A DNA stretch of 64,000 bases from CAYFKJ01 sp964528595 (GCA_964528595.1 CAZGTM010000001.1:1-64000); one strand, 5' to 3'; counted from the first letter of the stretch, positions 39,804-48,954 are shown. Notes: generated from the letters alone by a model not told the origin. Translations and numbers: made by a program.

Positions 39804-40912
39804 CAGCCCACGTCCTGCCGTTCGAAGTCAATTCGCGGATCGATGACGACATACATCAAGTCGCCGATCAGGCCCAAGACAAGCCCCAACAACGCAAAAA
39901 CAAACAGGGTTCCGAAAACGACGGGATAATCACGAGCTATTACCGACTCAAAAGCCAGCAATCCCATGCCATCAAGGGAGAAAATCAATTCAATGAGCAT
40001 GGCGCCTGTAAACAAAATACCTATAAAGGCGCTGGGGAAACCGGCGACGACGATCAACATGGCGTTGCGGAAAACGTGACCGTAGAGGACGCGGTTTTCA
40101 GTCAAACCTTTGGCTCGCGCTGTCATGACGTATTGTTTGTTGATTTCCTCGAGGAAAGAATTCTTAGTCAGCATGGTTAGCGTGGCGAAGCCGCCAATCA
40201 CCATTGCGATGATGGGCAGCGTGATATGCCAGAAGTAGTCAATGATGCGGTCAGGCCAAGAGAGCTCCGACCAGTTTGGTGAAGTGAGGCCACGCAAAGG
40301 GAAAACGTCCCAAAAGCTACCGCCAGCGAACAATACGATCAGGAGGACAGCGAAAAGGAAACTCGGGATGGCGTATCCGATGGTGATGGCGAAACTGGTG
40401 TAAATGTCGAACCGGCTTCCATCTCGAACGGCTTTGAGAATACCAAGGGGGATCGAAAGTAAATAAACCAGCAGCGTCGTCCAGAGGCCGAGCGAAATGG
40501 AAACAGGCATCTTGTCGATGACTAAGTCAACAACGGCCCGGTCACGAAAGTAACTGTCACCGAATTCGAACCGAACGTAATTACCCATCATCAGAAAAAA
40601 GCGTTGGTGCATCGGTTTGTCGAAGCCGTAGAGTTTTTCAATCTCCTCTATAAACTCGGCGTCGAGACCCTGGGCGCCCCGGTATTTGCTGGTGACGTCG
40701 GCGGAGCCGGTTTGGGCTTTCTGGTTGCCGGTTTCGCCGCCGGTGCCTCCGCCGAAGCGGGTCGTCGGATCGACCTCTGTGCCCTGAACCTGGGCGATGA
40801 GCTGTTCCACCGGTCCGCCCGGCGCGAACTGGATGATGACGAAGTTCAGCACCATGATGCCGAACAGCGTCGGAATGACAAACAATAGCCGGCGGATGAT
40901 GTAGGCGAGCAT
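39803..40912 (-). CDS. yejB: peptide ABC transporter permease YejB
   Basis: The 369-residue permease starts with the classic YIIRRLLFVIPTLFGIMVLNF helix and QFAPGGPVEQL. A periplasmic loop of about 90 residues includes the YejB-type YGFDKPMHQRFF, then five helices with the EAA loop QYVMTARAKGLTENRVLYGHVFRNA. It forms the translocation pore with YejE. It lies 6 bases after the solute-binding protein gene. Codon choice is less GC-rich than in the flanking genes, partly because of the many Ile/Phe/Leu codons. Confidence 0.9.
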   Translation of the reverse strand: MLAYIIRRLLFVIPTLFGIMVLNFVIIQFAPGGPVEQLIAQVQGTEVDPTTRFGGGTGGETGNQKAQTGSADVTSKYRGAQGLDAEFIEEIEKLYGFDKPMHQRFFLMMGNYVRFEFGDSYFRDRAVVDLVIDKMPVSISLGLWTTLLVYLLSIPLGILKAVRDGSRFDIYTSFAITIGYAIPSFLFAVLLIVLFAGGSFWDVFPLRGLTSPNWSELSWPDRIIDYFWHITLPIIAMVIGGFATLTMLTKNSFLEEINKQYVMTARAKGLTENRVLYGHVFRNAMLIVVAGFPSAFIGILFTGAMLIELIFSLDGMGLLAFESVIARDYPVVFGTLFVFALLGLVLGLIGDLMYVVIDPRIDFERQDVG

Positions 40913-40918
40913 GGCGGG

Positions 40919-42781
40919 TTAGCCGCCCTTGGCCATGGCGGCTTCCAGCGCCTTGGCGCGGTCCTCGTCATACCACCAGGTGTCGAGGAAACCTAGGTCG
41001 TACTTGGGCTTGATCTTGGGCCGGGCGAACTTGTCCCAGTAGGCCACCGTGTGCACGGCCTTGAACCACTCCGGCACGATGTAGTGATTACCCAGCAGCA
41101 CGCGGTCCAGGGCCCGCGCCGCCGTCGTCAAAGCCTTGCGGTCGGGCGCTTCGGCGATGTGCTCCAGCAAAGCGTCGATCACCGGATCACTGATACCCGA
41201 ATAGTTGATGCTGCCTTGCTGTTTGGCCGCTTCGGAGCCCCAGAAATTGCGCTGTGCGATGCCGGGCGTCGCGGTCGTGAGGAAGGCTTCCGTGGCGACG
41301 TCGAAATCGAAGGTTTGCTTTCGGTTGGTATAATGCGTGACGTCGACCTGGCGGATCGAGGCGTCGATGCCCAAACGCTTCAGGTTCTTGACGATGGGGG
41401 CGAGGATGCGTTCGAAGGTCGGCGTATAGGTGAGGAACTCGATTTTCATCTGATCGCCGCCACCCTTCACCAGCTTGCCGCCCTTGACGGTCCAACCGGC
41501 CTCCGCCAGCAGCTTCTTGGCGCGGCGCAGGTTCTGTCTCAGTTTCTTGCCCTCGCCCGGCGGCATGTAAACCTCGGTGAAGATGCGGGCCGGCAGTTTA
41601 TCCCGGAACGGTTCCAGCAAATCGAGCTCGTCCTTGTCGGGCAGGGCGCGGGCCGCCATGTCGGTGTTCTGCCAGATGCTCAGGGTGCGGTCATAGAGGC
41701 CGTAGAACAAGTTCTTGTTGGTCCAGGCGAAATCGAAGGCAAGGCCGAAGGCCTCCCGCACGCGGGCATCCTTGAACTTATCGCGCCGCAGGTTGAGGGC
41801 AAAATACTGGCGCGAGGCCGGCGACAGGTCCGGAATGCTTTCCAGTTTTACCCAGCCCTTGTCGACGGCGGGAAAATTGTAGCCTGTGGCCCAGCTCTTG
41901 GAGGTGAACTCCTCGCGATAATCGTAGTCGCCGCTCTTAAATGCCTCCAGCGCCACGTTGCGGTCGCGGAAAAAGACGAAATGCAGGCGGTCGAAATTGT
42001 AGCGCCCGCGCATGACCGGCAGATCCTTGGCCCAGTAGTCCCTGACCCGCTCATAGACGAGATCGCGGCCCTGATCGACCTTGGCGATGCGATAGGGGCC
42101 CGAGGCCAGGGGCGGCTTAATGGTGGTGCGGTTGAACTCAACTTTGTCGTAATAAGCCTTGGAGAGGATGGGCAGGCCCGCCACGATGCTGGGCAGGTCA
42201 CGCGTCACCGCGCCATCCCGGAAGGTGTAGCGCACCCGGCCCGGTCCGGGGCTTTCGCCCTTCATGACGTCTTTCAGATTAATGCGGTATCCGGGCCGGC
42301 CCTCGGTTTTCAGGATGTTGAAGGTGAAGAGGACGTCTTCCGGCGTGACGGGAGAGCCGTCATGGAATTTCGCCTCCGGGCGCAGGACGAACTCGACCCA
42401 TTGCCGGTCGGGTCCGACCTCGACGGTTTTCGCCACCAGGCCGTACATGGCGTCGGGCTCGTCCGAGGCCGAGGTCATCAGCGAATCGTACGGCAACTGC
42501 ATGGCGATGACGCCCATGCCGCGCAGGCGGATGCCCTTGATGATGAAGGGATTGACGTTGTCGAAGGAGCCTAAGTCCCGAAGGCGTATCGTGCCGCCCT
42601 TGGGCGCCGCCGGATTGACGTAGTCAAAATGCTTGAAATCGGCGGGGTATTTGAGGTCGCCGAAGATCGACAGGCCGTGCCGCGGTTCCGCCTGCACCGC
42701 TGCCGCGGCGCCGACCCCCACCGTCAGAATGGCCAACAGGCCCGCGCTTGTTATGCTCTTGTTTTTCACGGTAACGACCAT
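40919..42781 (-). CDS. yejA: peptide ABC transporter substrate-binding protein (YejA-like, second in tandem)
   Basis: The 620-residue family 5 extracellular solute-binding protein has an N-terminal signal peptide (positive KNKS, hydrophobic AGLLAILTVGVGAAAAVQA, cleavage probably after AVQA). The mature part begins RHGLSIFGDLKYPADFKHFD and has the SBP_bac_5 core. It captures peptides in the periplasm for YejBEF. It is clearly paralogous to the next gene upstream: ADFKHFDYVNP and APKGGT are shared at the same place. Both precede yejB in one operon. Confidence 0.88.
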   Translation of the reverse strand: MVVTVKNKSITSAGLLAILTVGVGAAAAVQAEPRHGLSIFGDLKYPADFKHFDYVNPAAPKGGTIRLRDLGSFDNVNPFIIKGIRLRGMGVIAMQLPYDSLMTSASDEPDAMYGLVAKTVEVGPDRQWVEFVLRPEAKFHDGSPVTPEDVLFTFNILKTEGRPGYRINLKDVMKGESPGPGRVRYTFRDGAVTRDLPSIVAGLPILSKAYYDKVEFNRTTIKPPLASGPYRIAKVDQGRDLVYERVRDYWAKDLPVMRGRYNFDRLHFVFFRDRNVALEAFKSGDYDYREEFTSKSWATGYNFPAVDKGWVKLESIPDLSPASRQYFALNLRRDKFKDARVREAFGLAFDFAWTNKNLFYGLYDRTLSIWQNTDMAARALPDKDELDLLEPFRDKLPARIFTEVYMPPGEGKKLRQNLRRAKKLLAEAGWTVKGGKLVKGGGDQMKIEFLTYTPTFERILAPIVKNLKRLGIDASIRQVDVTHYTNRKQTFDFDVATEAFLTTATPGIAQRNFWGSEAAKQQGSINYSGISDPVIDALLEHIAEAPDRKALTTAARALDRVLLGNHYIVPEWFKAVHTVAYWDKFARPKIKPKYDLGFLDTWWYDEDRAKALEAAMAKGG

Positions 42782-42815
42782 AGTAAAGCCGGGTAACGCT
42801 AGGTCAATTACCCTG

Positions 42816-44645
42816 TCAGTTTCGGCCTTTTTTCATCGCCGCCTTAAGCGCCGCATCCTTCGCGGGATCGATCCACCAGGTGAAGAACCCCGGCGAATAT
42901 TTCGGCGGCTGCGGCGGCCGGCCGAAGCGATCCCAATAGGCCAAACGGAATTTTAAACTTTGCCACTGCGGCACCGAGAAAAAATTCCACAAGAGCACGC
43001 GGTCCAAGGCGCGCGTCGCGGCCACCAGTTCTTCCCGGTTGGGGGCGGCGACGATCTTTTCGACCAGGTCATCGACGGCCGGATCCTTGATGCCGATGTA
43101 ATTTCGGCTGCCCGGCACGTCGGCATTGTAGGAGCCCCAGAAATCGCGTTGTTCGTTGCCGGTCGATGACGATTGGCGCATCCACAGAACGAACGTGTCG
43201 AAGTCGAATTCCCGCAGCCGGTTCTGGTACTGCGCCGAATCGACAATCCTGAGGTTGACGTCAATACCCATGCGCTTGAGGTTCTTCGCCATGGGCAGCA
43301 GGACCCGTTCCATGGCCGGACTGCTGAGCAGCATTTCGAAGACGAAGGGTTGGCCGGTGTCCGGGTCGATCAGCTTGCGGTCCTTGATGCGGTAGCCGGC
43401 TTCCTTCAGCAGTTTGATCGCCGCCCGCAGCTGCGGCCGGATATTGCCGCTGCCGTCGGTCTTGGGAACCGTAAATTCGGTGGTGAAGATTTCTTCCGGA
43501 ATCTTCCCCCTGTGCGGTTCAAGATATTTCAGTTCGCGCGGCCCAGGCAGCCCCGTTGCGGCGAATTCCGAATTGGAAAAATAACTCTTTACCCGGCTGT
43601 ATTGGCCGTAAAAGAGGTTCTTGTTGGTCCATTCGAAATCGAAGGCATAGCCGATGGCCCGTCGTACCCTGGCATCGCGGAACTTTGCCCGCCGGATATT
43701 GAAATGCAGGCCCTGCAAGCCGGTCGGGTTTTCGTCATCCAGTTCCAGCTTCTTGTACCAGCCCTTGTCCAGCGCCGGAGAGCCGTAGCCCGTCGCCCAG
43801 ACCTTGGACGTATTTTCCTGGCGAAAATCATACTCATGGGACTTAAAAGCCTCCAAGGCGACGGTGCCATCGCGGTAATAGTCGTAGCGGATGATGTCGA
43901 AGTTGTACTGACCCTTGTTAACCGCGATGTCTTTGCCCCAGTAATCCTTGACCCTTTCGTAGGTGATCGACCGACCGGGGTCGAGTTCCTTGATGTGGTA
44001 GGGGCCGGAGCCCAGGGGCGGTTCCAGCGTCGTTTTTTCGAACGGGTGGGTGTCGTAGTAGGCCTTGGGCAGGACGGGCACCTGGCCGGTGATGTGCGGC
44101 AGCTCGCGGTTGAGATCACCGGAAAAGCTGAACTTGACCTTGTGGGGGCCCAGGCGCTCCGCCTTGGCGATGTTCTTGAAGTAGCTGCGGTAAAAGGGAT
44201 GGCCTTTGGTCGTGACGGTTTCGAAGGAAAAAATGATGTCGTCGGCAGTGATCGGCGTGCCGTCGTGCCAACGGGCCTCCTTGCGCAGGGTGTAGACCAC
44301 CCATGAATTATCGTCGGCGGTTTCCATCGTCTCAGCGACCTGACCGTAGGAGGAATTGGATTCGTCCGCCGACGGGCTCATCAGCGAATCGTACATCAGG
44401 CCCAACCCGATAGCCGAGTCGCCTTTGAGGATATAGGGGTTAAGCGAATCATAGGTCCCGACGGCGCTGAGACGCAACGTCCCGCCCTTCGGCGCATCCG
44501 GATTGACGTAGTCGAAGTGTTTGAAATCGGCGGGGTACTTCAGGCCGCCGTGCAGCGAATCGCCGTGGCTGATTTTAGACCCGGCCAAAACGGGTAGGGC
44601 GGCAAGTGAAATCGCAGCGACAGCAATGACGGCGAGTTTTTTCAT
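42816..44645 (-). CDS. yejA: peptide ABC transporter substrate-binding protein (YejA-like, first in tandem)
   Basis: The 609-residue SBP_bac_5 protein starts at the ATG at 44645, giving a textbook signal peptide (MKKLAVIAVAAISLAALPVLA) and a GGGGAAAC ribosome binding site; the open frame extends to 44705 without support. It is the first gene of the yej operon and is followed after 34 bases by its paralogue. The two proteins share the YPADFKHFDYVNP start and the YDSLMSPSADES / YDSLMTSASDEP segment, but have diverged elsewhere, which suggests two ligand ranges served by one permease. Confidence 0.88.
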   Translation of the reverse strand: MKKLAVIAVAAISLAALPVLAGSKISHGDSLHGGLKYPADFKHFDYVNPDAPKGGTLRLSAVGTYDSLNPYILKGDSAIGLGLMYDSLMSPSADESNSSYGQVAETMETADDNSWVVYTLRKEARWHDGTPITADDIIFSFETVTTKGHPFYRSYFKNIAKAERLGPHKVKFSFSGDLNRELPHITGQVPVLPKAYYDTHPFEKTTLEPPLGSGPYHIKELDPGRSITYERVKDYWGKDIAVNKGQYNFDIIRYDYYRDGTVALEAFKSHEYDFRQENTSKVWATGYGSPALDKGWYKKLELDDENPTGLQGLHFNIRRAKFRDARVRRAIGYAFDFEWTNKNLFYGQYSRVKSYFSNSEFAATGLPGPRELKYLEPHRGKIPEEIFTTEFTVPKTDGSGNIRPQLRAAIKLLKEAGYRIKDRKLIDPDTGQPFVFEMLLSSPAMERVLLPMAKNLKRMGIDVNLRIVDSAQYQNRLREFDFDTFVLWMRQSSSTGNEQRDFWGSYNADVPGSRNYIGIKDPAVDDLVEKIVAAPNREELVAATRALDRVLLWNFFSVPQWQSLKFRLAYWDRFGRPPQPPKYSPGFFTWWIDPAKDAALKAAMKKGRN

Positions 44646-44716
44646 GGCTTGTTTCCCCAAACCTGCAACGCCTGAATTTTGCGTCAAGGGGAACGCTAAG
44701 GGCAAGGCCCGCCGGC

Positions 44717-45508
44717 CTAAATGTTGAGGATCGCTATCACTTCTTCGTGCAGGACCCCGTCACCCGACGCCACCATGCTTTCTCGCCCGTCGAAGGCGTG
44801 GGCCTTGCCGCTCCAGGTCGTCACGGTGCCGCCGGCCGCCTCGACCACCGGGATCAGGGCGCAATAATCGTAGACGTCGAGGTTCCATTCCACCACCAGG
44901 TCGATCCAGCCCGACGCCAGCAAACCGTAGGCGTAGCAATCGCCGCCAAAGCGCGCGAGGTTCGACTGGGCGCGCACGCGCTGGAAGGCTTCCAGGGACT
45001 TGTCATCGAAGTACTCGGGTCCCGTGGAGAACAGCGTTGCTTTGTCGACGCTTGCGCACGCCCGCGTCGCGATCGGCTTGCCGTTCAGGCTGGCGCCGTG
45101 GCCCACCGCGCCGAGCCAGCGTTCCTTGGCGATGGGCTGGTCGATAATGCCGAGCACGGGGCTCGGTCCGCTGTCACTGTTGTGGACCAGGCCGATCAGG
45201 GTGCCGAACAGCGGCACGCCGCAAATGAAGGACTTGGTGCCGTCTATGGGATCGAGGTACCAGACGTATTCGGCTTCCGCGCGCACCGAGCCGTGTTCCT
45301 CACCGACGATGCCGTGGTCGGGAAAAGCGGCCTCGATCAGATCGCGCATGATCTGTTCGGATTCCCGGTCGGCAATGGTGACCGGGCTGTCGTCGTCCTT
45401 GGTGATGACGTCGAACGGCTGGCGGAAATATTTGGTAATGACCCCGCCGGCGGCATCGGCCAGACGGCCGGCAAGGTCAACGAATTCGGCCGGGCACTTA
45501 TCCATCAA
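44717..45508 (-). CDS. hisN: histidinol-phosphatase, inositol-monophosphatase fold
   Basis: The 263-residue protein has the Li-sensitive phosphatase metal sites: EEH near residue 73, DPIDGTKSF near 95 and WNLDVYDYCALIPVVEAAGG near 208. DDDSPVTIADRE is typical of the HisN subgroup, which removes phosphate from histidinol phosphate in histidine synthesis. Inositol-1-phosphate or other sugar phosphates are possible alternatives. Two Met codons lie at the start (45508, 45505). It follows the cytochrome c gene after 20 bases on the same strand and precedes the yej operon. Confidence 0.85.
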   Translation of the reverse strand: MMDKCPAEFVDLAGRLADAAGGVITKYFRQPFDVITKDDDSPVTIADRESEQIMRDLIEAAFPDHGIVGEEHGSVRAEAEYVWYLDPIDGTKSFICGVPLFGTLIGLVHNSDSGPSPVLGIIDQPIAKERWLGAVGHGASLNGKPIATRACASVDKATLFSTGPEYFDDKSLEAFQRVRAQSNLARFGGDCYAYGLLASGWIDLVVEWNLDVYDYCALIPVVEAAGGTVTTWSGKAHAFDGRESMVASGDGVLHEEVIAILNI

Positions 45509-45528
45509 AGATGATAGGGCAACCGCCC

Positions 45529-46077
45529 TTAGTCGTCAGGAAGGGCGGCGGGCGAGGCGCTGTTGCTATTCATGAACAGCAGGATGTTGGCCCGGTCTTC
45601 CGGCTTCTTGAGACCCTTGAACGACATCTTGTTGCCCTTCATGAAGCCCTTGGGATCGGTCAGGAAGGCGTCGAGATCCTCCCACGACCAGGTGCCGCCC
45701 GACTCCGCCATGACGCTGGAATATTTGTAGTTGGCTTTGACGCCGCGTTCGCCGCCGACGATGCCGTAGAGGTTGGGGCCGACCTTGTTCTTGCTGCTCT
45801 CATCAAAGGTATGGCAAGCAGCGCACTTCTTGGCGACCTTGGCGCCGGCCTCAGCGTCGCCGTCGCCCAACAAGGCGGCCAGCGTCGGCGCCTCGGGCTC
45901 TTCCGCTTCATCGTCCGAGTCGGTATCTTCCGCCGCTTCCTCGAGTTCGACGGGGAAGGCCACTTTTTCCGGATTGGTGGGATGGACCATCAAATCGCCC
46001 ACCATGCTGATGACGTAGACGAACAACATGGAGGCCAGCAGGCCGCCGACGTATTTGTTGAATTCAAAGGTATCCAT
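45529..46077 (-). CDS. cycM: membrane-anchored cytochrome c (c552/CycM type)
   Basis: The 182-residue protein has an uncleaved N-terminal membrane anchor (GGLLASMLFVYVISMVGDL). An acidic linker of about 30 residues (EEAAEDTDSDDEAEEPE) comes next. The class I cytochrome c domain has haem motif CAACH near residue 92, GPNLYGIVG, and the axial Met in KMSFKG near 152. CycM-type proteins carry electrons from complex III to the aa3 oxidase in the periplasm. The ATG at 46077 is chosen because the anchor begins right after it. It is divergent from kdsB. Confidence 0.85.
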   Translation of the reverse strand: MDTFEFNKYVGGLLASMLFVYVISMVGDLMVHPTNPEKVAFPVELEEAAEDTDSDDEAEEPEAPTLAALLGDGDAEAGAKVAKKCAACHTFDESSKNKVGPNLYGIVGGERGVKANYKYSSVMAESGGTWSWEDLDAFLTDPKGFMKGNKMSFKGLKKPEDRANILLFMNSNSASPAALPDD

Positions 46078-46208
46078 AACGAAATCCGGTTGACAGGTTG
46101 GGGGGTTGCGGGAGCGGCTGCACATTACCGGCTTCCCGCCATCGGACGCAAGCCGTATAAATGCGCCAAGCGAATGTTTTGAACCCCCTTTTCGTGGATC
46201 ACGACCTC

Positions 46209-46961
46209 ATGCCGGACACCTCGGCGATCACCATCATACCGGCCCGCATGGCATCTGTGCGCCTGCCGGGCAAGCCGCTGGCCGACATCGCCGGCGAGGC
46301 GATGATCGTCCATGTCTGGCGGCGCGCCATGGAAGCCGATATCGGACCCGTCGTGGTAGCCTGCGCCGAAACGGAGATTGCCGAGGCCGTGCGGGACAGC
46401 GGCGGCGATGCCGTCCTTACCGATCCCGACCATGCCTCCGGCTCCGACCGTGTATTCGAGGCGTTGAACCACGTCGACCCCGAGGGTGTGCACGGTCTGG
46501 TCATCAACCTGCAGGGCGATCTGCCGACCATCGATCCCGCCGCCATTGCCGCCGTGACCACGCCGCTTAGCGATCCGGCGGTGGATATTTCCACGCTGGC
46601 GTCGGAAATCGTCGATCCAGCGGAAAAAACCAACCCCAATGTGGTCAAAGCCGTGATTTCGCTCACCCCGGGCGCGAACCGGGGCCGGGCCGTCTATTTC
46701 ACGCGCGCCACCGCCCCCACCGGCGACGGTCCCCTGTGGCATCACATCGGCATCTACGGCTATCGCCGCGCCGCGCTGGAGAAATTCGTCACGCTGCCCC
46801 CCTCGCCGCTCGAGCAGCGTGAGAAATTGGAACAGCTGCGCGCCCTCGAAGCGGGCATGCGCATCGATGCGGCGCTCGTTGACAGCGTTCCGTTCGGCGT
46901 CGATACTCCCGCCGATCTTGAACGGGCGCGCGGATTACTGGGCGCGCCTGCGAACAGCTGA
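46209..46961 (+). CDS. kdsB: 3-deoxy-manno-octulosonate cytidylyltransferase
   Basis: The 250-residue KdsB activates Kdo with CTP for lipopolysaccharide inner-core synthesis. Motifs are IIPARMASVRLPGKPLADI at the N-terminus, HASGSDRVFEAL near residue 77, VINLQGDLPTIDP near 98 and WHHIGIYGYRR, with LEQLRALEAGMRI near the end. The ATG at 46209 is preferred; the frame extends upstream to 46161 but the conserved region begins at ITIIPARM. The presence of kdsB indicates a Gram-negative cell with Kdo-containing LPS. pheA starts 9 bases downstream. Confidence 0.93.
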   Translation: MPDTSAITIIPARMASVRLPGKPLADIAGEAMIVHVWRRAMEADIGPVVVACAETEIAEAVRDSGGDAVLTDPDHASGSDRVFEALNHVDPEGVHGLVINLQGDLPTIDPAAIAAVTTPLSDPAVDISTLASEIVDPAEKTNPNVVKAVISLTPGANRGRAVYFTRATAPTGDGPLWHHIGIYGYRRAALEKFVTLPPSPLEQREKLEQLRALEAGMRIDAALVDSVPFGVDTPADLERARGLLGAPANS

Positions 46962-46970
46962 AGACGGAAA

Positions 46971-47840
46971 ATGAGCAATTCAGACACCGCCGGATCGGAT
47001 CCGGCCACGACGATCTCCTTCCAGGGCGCTTTGGGGGCGAACTCCCATCTCGCCTGCCAGGAAGCCTATCCCGATATGACGGTGATGGCCTGCGAGACCT
47101 TCGAGGACGCCTTCCTGGCGGTGGAGGAAGGCCGCGCCGAGTTGGGCATGATCCCGATCGAAAACTCCCAGGCCGGCCGGGTCGCCGACATTCATCACCT
47201 GATGCCGGATTCCGGTCTCTACATCATCGGCGAACACTACCAGCCGGTGAACCACCAGCTCCTGGCGGTGCCGGGGACCAAGCTCGACCAAATCACCACC
47301 GTACACAGCCACATTCAGGCGCTGGACCAGTGCCGGACCAGTCTGCGCGAACTCGGCCTTAAGCCCCAGGTCAACGCCGATACCGCCGGCGCCGCCCGCG
47401 ATATTGCCGCCCTGGCGGATCCGGAACACGCCGCAATCGCGTCGTCGCTGGCGGCCGAGATTTACGGCCTGGAAGTCCTGAAGTCCGATTTCGAGGACGC
47501 CCACCACAACACCACGCGGTTTGTCATCATGTCGCGCGACAGCCGGCAGCCGGAACTCGGCACCGGCGATTTCAAGACCACGTTCGTCTTCAATGTGCGC
47601 AACGTGCCGGCGGCGCTCTACAAAGCCATGGGCGGCTTCGCCACCAACGGCGTCAACATGATCAAGCTCGAGAGTTATCAGCTCGGCGGCAGCTTCAACG
47701 CGACACAGTTCTACGCCGACATCGACGGCCACCCCGAGGACCGCTCGGTGCGCCTGGCGCTGGAGGAACTGGAATTTTTCACCAGCCGCGTCAAGATCCT
47801 CGGCGTCTACCCCGCCGAACGCGTCGAAAACGACGAATAG
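46971..47840 (+). CDS. pheA: prephenate dehydratase
   Basis: The 289-residue monofunctional protein has two periplasmic-binding-like lobes of the catalytic domain (about 12-190). NTTRFVIMSRD contains the essential Thr-Arg-Phe, and MIPIENSQAGRV the conserved Glu-Asn. An ACT regulatory domain (about 205-285; FNVRNVPAALYKAMGGFATNGVN, KLESY) senses phenylalanine. It makes phenylpyruvate, a possible substrate of the IorAB enzyme in the same window, but lies in a housekeeping block. It is followed by repeat copy 2. Confidence 0.93.
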   Translation: MSNSDTAGSDPATTISFQGALGANSHLACQEAYPDMTVMACETFEDAFLAVEEGRAELGMIPIENSQAGRVADIHHLMPDSGLYIIGEHYQPVNHQLLAVPGTKLDQITTVHSHIQALDQCRTSLRELGLKPQVNADTAGAARDIAALADPEHAAIASSLAAEIYGLEVLKSDFEDAHHNTTRFVIMSRDSRQPELGTGDFKTTFVFNVRNVPAALYKAMGGFATNGVNMIKLESYQLGGSFNATQFYADIDGHPEDRSVRLALEELEFFTSRVKILGVYPAERVENDE

Positions 47841-47846
47841 ACGGCG

Positions 47847-47909
47847 ATTAAATGGTGACAGGTACACTTTTACGCATATTCCGCAAAAGTGTACCTGTCA
47901 CCATTTAAT
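47847..47909. repeat. perfect 25-bp inverted repeat (copy 2), 13-base loop
   Basis: The arms 47847-47871 and 47885-47909 are exact reverse complements and identical to the inner 25 bases of the arms at 27775-27832. The loop (ACGCATATTCCGC) differs in sequence and length. Like copy 1 it sits between convergent genes, 7 bases after the pheA stop and 12 bases before the nudC stop. Confidence 0.85.
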
Positions 47910-47920
47910 TTGGTCCCCGT

Positions 47921-48871
47921 TTAATTGGTTTCCGCCAACCAGGCCCGCGCAAGCTGGTGGGCGATGGCGATGGGGTGGGGCATGCGGAATTTGCCGTCGC
48001 CGGGGGCGGTGGTCAGCGCGCGTTCCATGCCCTCGACGATCTCGGCGCGGCTGAACCAGGCGGCGTGATCCAGTTCCTGCTCGTCGATGGTGATCTCTTC
48101 CGTCAGACCTTCGGCGATGCAGCCGATCATCAGGGATGAGGGAAACGGCCAGGGCTGGGACGAGTGGTAGCGCACCTCGCCGGCACGTACGCCGGATTCC
48201 TCGAAGATCTCGCGCCGCACGCCTTCCTCGATTGTTTCTCCCACCTCAATGAAGCCGGCCAGGGCCGAATACATGCCTTCGGGAAACATGTTCTTCCGGC
48301 CCAACAGGCACTTGCCGTCGCGGATCACCAGCATGATGGCGACCGGGTCGGTGCGCGGGAAGTGTTCGGCGTTGCAGGCGGGGCAGGTGCGGGAGTTCCC
48401 GGCCGACTTCGCCTCCGTCGGCGCACCGCAGGCGGCGCAGAAGCGATGCCGCGCATGCCAGTCGATCAGGGAGCGCCCCTGGGCCAGGATGGCGGTGTCG
48501 GGCCCGCCCAGCTGCGTCGCGATGGTGCGGGCGTCGATGAACTTGCCCCGGCCTTCGAGACTGCCCTCCTTGGCCGGATTGGCTTCCCCGGCAAGACCGA
48601 CGGCGAAGCAGGGCGCGTCGCCGTCCAGGCCGAGGTAGACGACTTCGGCGCGGTCTTCGGCGATCGCCTCCAACTCGCTCATGGGCAGCCAGGCCAATTC
48701 GGGCTGCTCGCCCGGAACGATCAAACCACGCAGGTCCCAAAACGGCAGGAAACGGGCGTTTTCGCGTACCTTGAGAGCTTCGATGGCCGCCTCGTCGCGG
48801 CGGATGTTGGCGTCCCGGTCGAGCGGCGCACCGCCGAAGATGTGGGGGTCGGTGGGTAGGGGTATATCCAT
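47921..48871 (-). CDS. nudC: NADH pyrophosphatase / NAD-cap hydrolase NudC
   Basis: The 316-residue protein has an N-terminal NUDIX-like domain, a zinc ribbon (CAACG...CPAC, about residues 138-160), a full Nudix box GFIEVGETIEEGVRREIFEESG near 200 and the NudC signature SQPWPFPSS just after it. It hydrolyses NAD(H) and removes NAD caps from RNA. The start ATG at 48871 gives the usual length; the open frame runs into the SRP RNA region and is not used. It is divergent from the ffs RNA gene. Confidence 0.9.
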   Translation of the reverse strand: MDIPLPTDPHIFGGAPLDRDANIRRDEAAIEALKVRENARFLPFWDLRGLIVPGEQPELAWLPMSELEAIAEDRAEVVYLGLDGDAPCFAVGLAGEANPAKEGSLEGRGKFIDARTIATQLGGPDTAILAQGRSLIDWHARHRFCAACGAPTEAKSAGNSRTCPACNAEHFPRTDPVAIMLVIRDGKCLLGRKNMFPEGMYSALAGFIEVGETIEEGVRREIFEESGVRAGEVRYHSSQPWPFPSSLMIGCIAEGLTEEITIDEQELDHAAWFSRAEIVEGMERALTTAPGDGKFRMPHPIAIAHQLARAWLAETN

Positions 48872-48917
48872 GGTCCGGGAGATTGACACAAGCATTCCGC
48901 CGCCGCAAAACTGAATC

Positions 48918-48948
48918 TTGCGCTTCGGCGCGTTTTCCTTGATATAGT
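48918..48948 (+). promoter_or_regulatory. candidate promoter of the SRP RNA gene
   Basis: TTGCGC (48918-48923) and TATAGT (48943-48948) precede the predicted RNA 5' end at 48955 by 6 bases. The 19-base spacer is long, but the -10 position fits the RNA start well. Confidence 0.45.
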
Positions 48949-48954
48949 GGGTTT

